Positions 25,104 through 33,206 of a stretch of DNA of 64,000 bases are shown piece after piece. Both the position numbers and the translations under genes were made by a program. Source of the DNA: Ephemeroptericola cinctiostellae. Lineage in GTDB: Bacteria; Pseudomonadota; Gammaproteobacteria; Burkholderiales; Burkholderiaceae. Location of the stretch: contig NZ_CP031124.1 in assembly GCF_003339525.1 (NCBI RefSeq), forward strand, positions 1,736,001 to 1,800,000, written 5' to 3'. Numbering within the stretch: the first letter of the stretch is position 1; the number at the start of each line of letters is the position of its first letter. The notes beneath the pieces are model-generated. The model did not search any database and was not told the DNA's origin. It saw only the letters and a program-made list of their open reading frames with translations.

Positions 25104-26642
25104 TCAATTGGATGCCAACCACCCATTGAGTACGAGACTGATTAAAGAAACTGTTGCGCTTGCACTTAACCCAATCGACCCGCCTGCATCTTGTTCATAA
25201 CGATCACCAGCCAAACCATGCACGTATACCGCCAAGCTTGCCGCTTCAAATGGTGGCACACCCACAGCCAGTAACGCAGCAATCACACCTGACAACACAT
25301 CCCCCTGGCCTGCGACCGCCAAAGCACTGCCCCCCGAGGTGTTGACCCGAAATGATCCATTGGGTTTTGCAATCACCGTTCCTGCCCCCTTGAGCACAAC
25401 CACACTGGCGTATGCTTTGGCCAACTGTTGAGCTGCCAGCACACGGTTGGCTTGGATTTCAGCGGTTGAGCAAGCCAATAAACGAGCCGCCTCGGTTGGA
25501 TGTGGCGTTAATATGGCACGTGCCTGATTTTGTTGTAATTTATATTTAAATTCAGCCTGTTGCGCCATAATATTCAAGGCATCTGCATCAATCACCATGG
25601 TGGTTTTATCGGCACTGAGCACAAGGTCAAAAGCTGTTTGAAATACCTTGTGTGCAGCGTCATCTTGCCCCAAACCTGGGCCAATTGCCACCGCTGTTGC
25701 TGCACTCACATCGCTTAAAGCTTGGCGAATCATGAGCTCGGGTGCCGCAGGATCCACAGCCAAGCGTTCATCCAACACATTTAGCCACACTTTACCCACA
25801 CCAGCAGACAAAGCTGCACGTCCAGCAAGTAAAGCAGCACCCAGCATGCCTTGATTGCCGCCCACAATGGCGACACTGCCAAATCGACCTTTGTGGCTGT
25901 TGCGTGGACGAATCAACAACGAGCGCGCCATGCGGTGATTTAAATTCAATTCACCCAAAGACTCAGGCGATTTTGTCCCGCAATCGAGGTCACCATTAAC
26001 CCAACCCAAATCAGCCAAATGAACATGTCCAACGGCATCCGCCCCATCCGCCATCCACAAACCCGATTTATGCCCTAAAAAAGTCAAGGTGTCACTTGCT
26101 TGAATCAATGCACCTGCTGCACAACCTGTGCCCGCATCCAAGCCAGAAGGCACATCCAATGCCAAAATGGGTGCATTGACCGCATTTAATTGTTCAATCA
26201 ACGCAGTCAAAGGTGGGCTGGGTGCGCGACTCAAGCCAATGCCCAATAAACCATCAATGATCAAATCGGGGGTGTTTTGGATGTTACTTAAATCAGAGAA
26301 ATGCTCAATCAAGTTCATGCCCGCAGATCGACACAACTCGAAAGCCTTTTGCGTTGCAGGGCTTACAGGCACGGCAATGACAATACCAGTGACATCAAAA
26401 CCACGCTGGTGCAGCCGATGGGCTGCAAACAAAGCATCCCCGCCATTGTTTCCAGCACCTGCGGCCACCCAGATGCGGCAAGTCACAGGATAGCGCGCAA
26501 CCACCCAATCAACAACCTCATTCGCTGCGATATCCATCAAATCAACGTGCTCATGTTCTGCTTGACGCTCTATTGCCCGTAAAGCATCAAGGTCAAAGAT
26601 TTTAAGTGAACCCTGCAATTGATCGCTGCTTTTTTGCCTCAT
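25104..26642 (-). CDS. nnr: Bifunctional NAD(P)H-hydrate epimerase / ADP-dependent NAD(P)H-hydrate dehydratase
   Basis: A 512-residue metabolite-repair enzyme. The N-terminal about 1-225 is the YjeF_N epimerase (AAGAGNNGGDALFAAHRLHQRGF, LIIDGLLGIGLSR, LALDVPSGLDAGTG). The C-terminal about 240-505 is the carbohydrate-kinase-like dehydratase (GRFGSVAIVGGNQGMLGAALLAGRAAL, ILTPHPTEAARLL, and the catalytic-Asp motif GQGDVLSG, where GTGDVLAG is usual). Together they repair hydrated NADH and NADPH. It lies downstream of the RTX gene on the same strand with a 72-base gap but is a housekeeping function, so the link to the secretion block is probably only positional. Confidence 0.95.
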   Translation of the reverse strand: MRQKSSDQLQGSLKIFDLDALRAIERQAEHEHVDLMDIAANEVVDWVVARYPVTCRIWVAAGAGNNGGDALFAAHRLHQRGFDVTGIVIAVPVSPATQKAFELCRSAGMNLIEHFSDLSNIQNTPDLIIDGLLGIGLSRAPSPPLTALIEQLNAVNAPILALDVPSGLDAGTGCAAGALIQASDTLTFLGHKSGLWMADGADAVGHVHLADLGWVNGDLDCGTKSPESLGELNLNHRMARSLLIRPRNSHKGRFGSVAIVGGNQGMLGAALLAGRAALSAGVGKVWLNVLDERLAVDPAAPELMIRQALSDVSAATAVAIGPGLGQDDAAHKVFQTAFDLVLSADKTTMVIDADALNIMAQQAEFKYKLQQNQARAILTPHPTEAARLLACSTAEIQANRVLAAQQLAKAYASVVVLKGAGTVIAKPNGSFRVNTSGGSALAVAGQGDVLSGVIAALLAVGVPPFEAASLAVYVHGLAGDRYEQDAGGSIGLSASATVSLISLVLNGWLASN

Positions 26643-26714
26643 GCCAACGCCTTTAAATGTTGAAAGTGTGTCAATGAAGCCGTATCGGTCATTGATGCTT
26701 TGAGCTTTTTACCA

Positions 26715-29700
26715 CTAAACCCAGTTTGCCGCAATCACAGGATTCAAAGCGGTTTGATAGCTGGAGGGTAAAGTAGTTTGTCCAGCAGCAGGCGGCGAAA
26801 ATGCAGACATGGCCGCAACCAAAGCATTCACGTTGCCATCCGCCAATGTCTTGCCTCCTGCAGTGATGGACTCGACATGGTTGGCACTGCTGACATACCA
26901 ATTCTTAATGGTGACTTTATCTGTGGTGCCAATCACACTCACCACCAAATCATTGCCCGTATGGGTCAACCAGAGTTGGCTGTTGGTCACACCGGTTTGG
27001 AATGCCAAGGTGTCGCTGTTGCCCACCGTTGCATCGGCATCGGTCAATGTGTCTTGACCATCGCCACGATTAAATTGGTAGGTGTCATTGCCAGTGCCAC
27101 CAAATAAGGTGTCATTGCCTAGGCCTGCGTACAAAGTGTCGTTACCACCATTGCCCACCATAAAATCATTGCCCGCTTGTCCGACCAAAGCATTGGCATA
27201 CACGCTGCCATTCAAGGTGTCGTTGCCGAGTCCGCCACGGAGGTTTTCAATATTGTAAAAGATGTCCAAGCCTGCACCCACGGTGTTTTGCTGGGTCGCA
27301 AGGCGCAAATCAACGCTGACAGCCGCAGTTGAGTCGAAGTAGTCCGCCCAGTCATTGCCATCCCCCCCACTTAAGTTGTCATTGCCCAAACCACCATTCA
27401 GGATGTCGTTGCCAGCCCCACCGATGAGGTTGTCATTGCCTGCATTACCAAACAGAGCGTCGTTCCCAGCTTGACCATCAAGCACATTGTCTGAGGCATT
27501 GCCTTTCAGATTGTCGTTGGCACTGCCAGCACGAACGTTTTCAATGTTTGTGAGGGTATCTGAACCACCCGCACCCGTGACTTGAACCGTTGTGATGTTC
27601 AAATTGACATTGACACTGGCCGTCATGTCGACATAATCGGCCCAATCGATCCCATCGCCACCATTCAATACATCGTTGCCTAAACCGCCACGCAACGTGT
27701 CATTGCCTGTACCACCATCCAGAGCGTCGTTGCCCGCAAAACCCAGCAAGGAGTCGTTGCCCGCCATGCCTTTAAGCGTATTATTTTCGGCACTCCCTTT
27801 CATTTGATTATTCAACGCGTTACCCATTCCACTTAAAGCACCGGAACCAGATAAAACCAAGTTTTCAATATTATCGTTCAGCGTACAGTTTGCACTGGCC
27901 TCAACGCAATCCAATCCAGCGTCAACCACCTCAATCACAGCATCACCCACATTGTCAAAATAGTAATAATCATCACCATTTCCACCAACCATCACATCTG
28001 CACCCACTTGACCGTTGAGTGTATCGTTCCCCTCTCCTGCATACAAGCTGTCATTCCCAGCCCCACCTTTAAGCCAATCATTGCCTGCGTTGGTGTGAAT
28101 TTGATTGTCAAGTGCATTACCGATCACGGTGTCATTGCCACTACCAGACACCGCATTTTCAATCAAGGTACCAAAGCCAATAAAGCTCTGACCTGCAGAC
28201 AAAATACTCACTGCTTTACTTCCAATAAAGTTCCAACTGCCTGGGTTCAAATTAACACTTACATTTTGAGTTTGGCTGTTTGCATCAAAGACATCCACGC
28301 CAGCCCCATCCCACACGTAATGATCAGTGAAGTTAGCATCACTGAAAGCATATGTATTGTTTTCTGAACGTTGCGAAGCGTTAACACCATAAAAATAATG
28401 CAAAGTGGCTAAATCATACATTCGAACTGTATTTTTATTGGCTTGCCAGAGGCTGTTGTAGCTCATCGCGGAATAAGTTGTACTGTCTTCACTCGTTGGT
28501 AAAGTATCTGTATCTTCAAAGGGGTGTTTTAAGCCCAAAGCATGACCTATTTCATGAATCAACACGTCAAAGGATCCATCCAATTGATTCAAATTAGAGA
28601 TGGTGTTTTTGATATGAATATCTCCTCCTTTAGAAGAATCAAAAGGATAGTTGGCGTATCCTGCATAAGCGGCATAACCCGCAGTGCTTAAATCATCACG
28701 AAAAAATCTCAATTGCACGCTTGTTGAGTCAACCACCTCAACAAAAGTTAAATTGACGAGCTGGGCGTATTTTTGCAAAGCCTCTCGAATCGCCGTTTTT
28801 TGTTCTTCGGTATACAGTTCAAAACCAACCTCACCGCCATCAGCATTTAAAGCGAAACTGTAGTTCAATGTTTGGCCTTGCCCTATAGCCCCCCACGTGT
28901 ATTTAGAATCTAAAGCACGAATGAAATAAGGAAGCGGTTGTGCATCATTCGTATAAACGGTGTTTTCAATCCCCGTTGTCCTCACGCCATTCACTGAGAT
29001 ATAAGCTGTATCCGCAATGCCATTGCTATCATAAATCTGGTCACCGATGTCATTGATATAATAAATATCATTGCCATCACCACCGAATAAAACGTCATTA
29101 CCATCTCCGCCATTTAAAACATCATTCCCAGCTCCGCCATATAAGGAATCATTACCGGCTCCACCTAACAGTGTGTTGTTTCCAGATGAATCATACAAGT
29201 AATCATCACCGTCTCCACCATCAGAAGCATCATTACCGTACCCACCATACAAAGTATCATTACCAAGGCCACCCAATAAAGTGTCATTTTTAGTTTGGCC
29301 ATTAATGAGGTCGTCGCCCTCTTTGCCATCAATGACATTAAAGCCATCCCATCCACTGATGATGTCATTGCCTAAAGTGCCAATGGTTGTTGCCGTGTTG
29401 TTGTATAACTCATTGAGGTCCCAAATAACGCCATCGCTGAACTTAAAATTTTCAATAGCCCTCCCAGAAGGCCAGTAAATCATCTCAGAAATCGTAATGG
29501 AGTTGTTTGTTCCATATAAAATGATCAAATCTTTGCCGTTGTTTCCAAGCTTAAAAAAAACCTCAGTTGATTTAACATCAGTAAACTCAATGGTATCACT
29601 ACCTGCATTTTCCTTAACGACATCATTACCATCTCCCTTAGAAAAACGATAGGTGGTGTTGCCCAAAGCAGTACCCCAAGGCAAATACCCATTTAAAGTG

Positions 29701-29780
29701 TCATCACCTGCCAAACCAATAAGCGTGTCATCACCACTTGACCCAAGGGTGTCCGCATTATTCGTTCCCAGTACAATCAT
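26715..29780 (-). CDS. RTX protein with serralysin-like zinc metalloprotease domain, type I secreted
   Basis: A 1021-residue protein with no Sec signal. Start at 29780 with an AAAGGAGAG ribosome site. Calcium-binding nonapeptide repeats (GGxGxDxLx) begin at residue 3 and cluster at about 3-30, 135-245, 545-605, 665-710, 755-795 and 840-895. Haemolysin-related segments (YRFSKGDGNDVV... and YQFNRGDGQDTL...) lie near both ends. Between them, about 270-510, is an M10-type peptidase: HEIGHALGLKH (His409, Glu410, His413, His419) and the Met-turn MSY (Met439). The C-terminal FSPPAAGQTTLP...AANWV tail is typical of type I secretion signals. Repeats before the protease domain are unusual for serralysins. 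It is the likely cargo of the transporter upstream; target proteins are unknown. Confidence 0.92.
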   Translation of the reverse strand: MIVLGTNNADTLGSSGDDTLIGLAGDDTLNGYLPWGTALGNTTYRFSKGDGNDVVKENAGSDTIEFTDVKSTEVFFKLGNNGKDLIILYGTNNSITISEMIYWPSGRAIENFKFSDGVIWDLNELYNNTATTIGTLGNDIISGWDGFNVIDGKEGDDLINGQTKNDTLLGGLGNDTLYGGYGNDASDGGDGDDYLYDSSGNNTLLGGAGNDSLYGGAGNDVLNGGDGNDVLFGGDGNDIYYINDIGDQIYDSNGIADTAYISVNGVRTTGIENTVYTNDAQPLPYFIRALDSKYTWGAIGQGQTLNYSFALNADGGEVGFELYTEEQKTAIREALQKYAQLVNLTFVEVVDSTSVQLRFFRDDLSTAGYAAYAGYANYPFDSSKGGDIHIKNTISNLNQLDGSFDVLIHEIGHALGLKHPFEDTDTLPTSEDSTTYSAMSYNSLWQANKNTVRMYDLATLHYFYGVNASQRSENNTYAFSDANFTDHYVWDGAGVDVFDANSQTQNVSVNLNPGSWNFIGSKAVSILSAGQSFIGFGTLIENAVSGSGNDTVIGNALDNQIHTNAGNDWLKGGAGNDSLYAGEGNDTLNGQVGADVMVGGNGDDYYYFDNVGDAVIEVVDAGLDCVEASANCTLNDNIENLVLSGSGALSGMGNALNNQMKGSAENNTLKGMAGNDSLLGFAGNDALDGGTGNDTLRGGLGNDVLNGGDGIDWADYVDMTASVNVNLNITTVQVTGAGGSDTLTNIENVRAGSANDNLKGNASDNVLDGQAGNDALFGNAGNDNLIGGAGNDILNGGLGNDNLSGGDGNDWADYFDSTAAVSVDLRLATQQNTVGAGLDIFYNIENLRGGLGNDTLNGSVYANALVGQAGNDFMVGNGGNDTLYAGLGNDTLFGGTGNDTYQFNRGDGQDTLTDADATVGNSDTLAFQTGVTNSQLWLTHTGNDLVVSVIGTTDKVTIKNWYVSSANHVESITAGGKTLADGNVNALVAAMSAFSPPAAGQTTLPSSYQTALNPVIAANWV

Positions 29781-29889
29781 TTCATCTCTCCTTTTGGACC
29801 GCTTTCATATTTCATTCGCCTATTTCAATGAAAGAGGACACAAATTTAAGAGAAAGCTAAGCCACATTTTTATAGAAATTAACCCAAAT

Positions 29890-31635
29890 TTACATCTCAG
29901 CCAATAAGTCGGATCGCGCAGCAGAGATCAAACACAGATCATCTGCATCCATTCGTTGTGCCGCATCAATCTCCAAGCATTTTAAGATGTCATGTGCAGG
30001 TAACACTAAATTGGTGAGCGGTGGAAATTTTAAGTTCTTAATCGTTTTAGTTGTTTTTCCTGCCATTAATAATCGATAGGCGATTGCATTATGGGGTAGC
30101 AATGGCAAGCCACCTGGTAGGTTTTGTTCTTTAAACCATGCCGCAGTTTGCCAAGACGAAGCATAAATTCGCATGGTTTCCGCATTGGTCAAAGCAAACT
30201 GATCGCCAACTACCATTTTTACCGTCGGATGTAACCTTAATACATCGTCTAAGTAGGCCGTGTCACGGTCAGCGTCATAAAATACCTTATCCCAATCAAC
30301 TGGCGCTGCATAGGCCAACGGTTTATCTGGTCGAATGCGAATGATGTAGTCATAATTTGCAAAATTCGTAGCCAGCTCATGGCAAGCATGGATCTTATAG
30401 TACATCTTCTGGAAGTTATTGAAGCTTGCAAACTGTGCTTGCGTGTCATCCTCAACCACCACGTGTTCTGTCCCAAAAAAAAGACGTAATTCATCTGTGG
30501 TGGCTTGTGTGGGGTCGTTGAGCTTGGCGAACAACGTGGGATACTTTCTCTGCATGATGCTCATGTCGCATGTCATCAGTATATTTTTGTAAGCTTCAGA
30601 GAATGCTGATGGAAAAACCCGTTGTGCGTGAGATAAGATAGGCTCCCTATAGCCACCAATATTGCGCCACGTATGTACAAACACATCTGGCGATAGGTCT
30701 TTGATGATGGTGTTTTTAAGGGTTTCAAAGGCTTGCTGATAGCCACGAAGTTGCCCTGAAATGCACAAAGCGACTCGTGGCTTCGTTTTTTTAGAGGGCA
30801 TAGCATTGCGCATACAGTTTTTGTTGTAATTAAACTCAGCCAAATGCTTGTTTACAATAAAAAAAGAAGCTGCTTTGGCTTTGTCAAATAGAAAAATATC
30901 TTTCGACGGTGGTAGAGTAGCGTCACTTTTTTTCAGATCTTGATTGATTTTTTGTAGTAAGAAAAGTGCTTGAGCCGTGGTTAATTTTTGTTGCTGGATT
31001 TCGTTTAAAATTAAAAAAGTAAAAACATTTTCACTTGAATGCAGTCGCTCAATATCTAAGCACTCGTATAAAACATCATAACCATAGAACTTTTTTATCG
31101 CATCATGGAACGTACAGATTTCTTCAAAAGAGTACAACATAATGTTTTGCGACAGAAATGATTTTACCTCATCTTTGAGTGCTTCTATACCCAGTATGGC
31201 CACGCTGGGACATAGGTTTTTAGTAAGTGGGTTGGTATTTATAAAGCCATACAGTTTATCGGCTAAAATAGGCTTAACAACACCCGTAAAGTGTGGCCTA
31301 TTGAACAACATCAACTCGACTAGGATAAACGAAAAATCTTCATGTTCAAACAAATGTGAAAATAGACTCATGTCTGTCACTGCATCGGGTGCGCAGATAA
31401 AAGCTCGTAAGAGACCAATACTAAGGCTTTCTTCTACATTGTGGGTGCACAATTTCTCCCACGCATAAATGGCTTTACGCCATTGCTTGTTGGCCAATAC
31501 AGCACGGATATAGTATTCGAGGCGCACGCTATCGGGCTCAGATGAGTCCAGAGCGCTCGAGCATATCTCTTCAACCTCTGCATACTCTTTTCGAAGCAAC
31601 ATTTGTTTAAGTTCTTCGCTCAACTCAGTCATCAT
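29890..31635 (-). CDS. Uncharacterised protein with C-terminal glycosyltransferase-like half
   Basis: A 581-residue cytoplasmic-looking protein with no signal peptide or membrane segment. Start at 31635, with GGGAG upstream. The N-terminal about 1-270 is helical and TPR-like (LRKEYAEVEEICSSALDSSEPDSVRLEYYIRAVLANKQWRKAIYAWE, given here only as the region 12-60). From about residue 283 it changes: PRVALCISGQLRGY, then DVFVHTW, and near 425-435 DYIIRIRPD, followed by VVGDQFALTNAETM. This pattern (small-residue strand, 'S-G-Q-x-R', 'V-H-T-W', 'R-x-R-x-D') resembles putative bacterial sugar transferases in polysaccharide loci. It lies between the HlyD adaptor and the RTX protein on the same strand. 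It might glycosylate the RTX protein or a surface glycan; that is inference. Confidence 0.65.
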   Translation of the reverse strand: MMTELSEELKQMLLRKEYAEVEEICSSALDSSEPDSVRLEYYIRAVLANKQWRKAIYAWEKLCTHNVEESLSIGLLRAFICAPDAVTDMSLFSHLFEHEDFSFILVELMLFNRPHFTGVVKPILADKLYGFINTNPLTKNLCPSVAILGIEALKDEVKSFLSQNIMLYSFEEICTFHDAIKKFYGYDVLYECLDIERLHSSENVFTFLILNEIQQQKLTTAQALFLLQKINQDLKKSDATLPPSKDIFLFDKAKAASFFIVNKHLAEFNYNKNCMRNAMPSKKTKPRVALCISGQLRGYQQAFETLKNTIIKDLSPDVFVHTWRNIGGYREPILSHAQRVFPSAFSEAYKNILMTCDMSIMQRKYPTLFAKLNDPTQATTDELRLFFGTEHVVVEDDTQAQFASFNNFQKMYYKIHACHELATNFANYDYIIRIRPDKPLAYAAPVDWDKVFYDADRDTAYLDDVLRLHPTVKMVVGDQFALTNAETMRIYASSWQTAAWFKEQNLPGGLPLLPHNAIAYRLLMAGKTTKTIKNLKFPPLTNLVLPAHDILKCLEIDAAQRMDADDLCLISAARSDLLAEM

Positions 31636-31784
31636 TATTTCTCCCTTAATTTTTCTAAGTAAAGCATCACGAGACTTTAAGTCGTATTATTTAAACAGTG
31701 AGTTTGCACGGCAGCCACGAAAGGGCTTATATTTTTAGCATATTTCCTCAACGAGCCGCACCAATACTTGATATCCAAAAAAGC

Positions 31785-33206
31785 TTACCGTTCTTTCAAA
31801 CTGTCATGCCCATACTGCATCAAAGGACTTAAGAAATACTCAATCACCCGGCGTTGATTGGTTTTAATTTCAGCAGACACCGCCATACCAGGAGAAAGTT
31901 TCACATCTGTGCCATCGATATTCAAGCTGGATTTGTCCATTTTAATACGTGACATGTAGACCAAACCGCGTTTCTCATCGTTGATGGCATCGTGTGACAC
32001 CGAAACCACTTTGGCATGAATCGTGCCATATTTGGTGTATTGGAAGGTTTCAACTTTGATTTCAGCCTCTTGCCCTTCTTTAACGAAGCCAATGTCTTTG
32101 TTTTCAATGTAGGCTTCAACTTCCAATGGGTTGTCATGCGGCACAATGATCATGACCGCTTGAGCCTCAGACACCACGCCGCCAACAGTGAACACCGCCA
32201 ATTGTTGTACCGTACCGTCCACAGGTGATGTGAGTGTCATGAAACCATTGCGTGCTTCTGTTTTCAATACCTGTTGTTCGTATGTAGCAATTTTTTGCTG
32301 TGCTTCGGTGATGCTGTCTAAGCTGGTGCGACGGGTTTGGGCCGTCAACTCTGCTTTTTGCGCTTGTGCTTCGCGGATAGAAGCGCTGATTTCCTTGATG
32401 TGGCTGCGTTGAGCGGCAAGGTCGGCCGTTTGCTCAATTTGCACTTGCTCTTGTTCCATCGTCGCATGCTTTGAAATGAAACCATCCTCTTGCAGTTTTT
32501 TGTAGTCTTGCGCACGCTGAGCCGCGATGGGTGCGGTTTGTTCCAGTTTACGCACCTGTGCTTGTGTGGTTTGCACTTCAGCATTGCGTTGGGCAATGGT
32601 TGAGTCAATCCGTGCCAATTGGGCATTGTATTCAGCAAATTGCCCTGACACCAAGCTTTGTGCCTCTTGAAGTTTTTCTGCTGTGACCCCTTCAATGGGC
32701 GCGAGCCTCGGTGAAGTCCTTTGAGCAATTGCATTCAGTAGCGCTTGGCCTCGTGCATTTTGTAGGCGTGCTGCCATCAATTCATCTGCGGCTTGGGCTT
32801 GATCGGCTTGCGTGCCTGCAGTATCCAGCTCGATCAACACATCACCTGCTTTAACCTCTTGCCCATCTTTGACGTAGATCGCTTTGACTTTTGAGGTTTC
32901 AAGGGCTTGAATGGTTTTAATCCGGTCATTGGGTACAATTTTCCCTTGGGCTGTGGCGACCACGTCCACGTGACCAAAAATGGCCCACAACAGCGTGATT
33001 ACCATGAACGCGATGATGAGCCACGCCACGATACGCGGGGCGGGTGATACGGGGGTGTCTTGCAAGGACAAGGCTGCGGGTAAAAACTCAGACTCAATGC
33101 TTTTTCGTTCGGGTGTTTCCAGCTCTTCGCGGTGTTCCCACGCCTGCCCAAATGCATCTCGATAACGTTTGATTAAATCGCCAAAGGCTTGTAAACGGTG
33201 CTTCAT
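31785..33206 (-). CDS. HlyD-family type I secretion periplasmic adaptor
   Basis: A 473-residue membrane-fusion protein. One transmembrane helix lies near residues 58-80 (RIVAWLIIAFMVITLLWAIF). A lipoyl half follows (VVATAQGKIVPNDRIKTIQ and VKAIYVKDGQEVKAGDVLIELD), then a long alpha-helical hairpin about 125-310 with many Ala and Gln, then the second lipoyl half (SPVDGTVQQLAVFTVGGVV) and the C-terminal beta-barrel with DVKLSPGMAVSAEIKTNQRRVIEYFLSPL, the family's signature end. It links the inner-membrane ABC transporter to TolC. The start codon overlaps the ABC stop by ATGA, so translation is coupled. Confidence 0.95.
   Translation of the reverse strand: MKHRLQAFGDLIKRYRDAFGQAWEHREELETPERKSIESEFLPAALSLQDTPVSPAPRIVAWLIIAFMVITLLWAIFGHVDVVATAQGKIVPNDRIKTIQALETSKVKAIYVKDGQEVKAGDVLIELDTAGTQADQAQAADELMAARLQNARGQALLNAIAQRTSPRLAPIEGVTAEKLQEAQSLVSGQFAEYNAQLARIDSTIAQRNAEVQTTQAQVRKLEQTAPIAAQRAQDYKKLQEDGFISKHATMEQEQVQIEQTADLAAQRSHIKEISASIREAQAQKAELTAQTRRTSLDSITEAQQKIATYEQQVLKTEARNGFMTLTSPVDGTVQQLAVFTVGGVVSEAQAVMIIVPHDNPLEVEAYIENKDIGFVKEGQEAEIKVETFQYTKYGTIHAKVVSVSHDAINDEKRGLVYMSRIKMDKSSLNIDGTDVKLSPGMAVSAEIKTNQRRVIEYFLSPLMQYGHDSLKER

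Noticed and set aside
28008-28367. 119-codon frame opposite the RTX gene
   Set aside because: It is antisense to the repeat region and has no homology; periodic codon use of the RTX repeats keeps such frames open.
26715-29780. Polymorphic toxin or contact-dependent inhibition system
   Set aside because: The RTX protein has no toxin tip domain or immunity gene behind it; the catalytic centre is a serralysin-type protease and the next gene downstream is the housekeeping NAD(P)H-hydrate repair enzyme.
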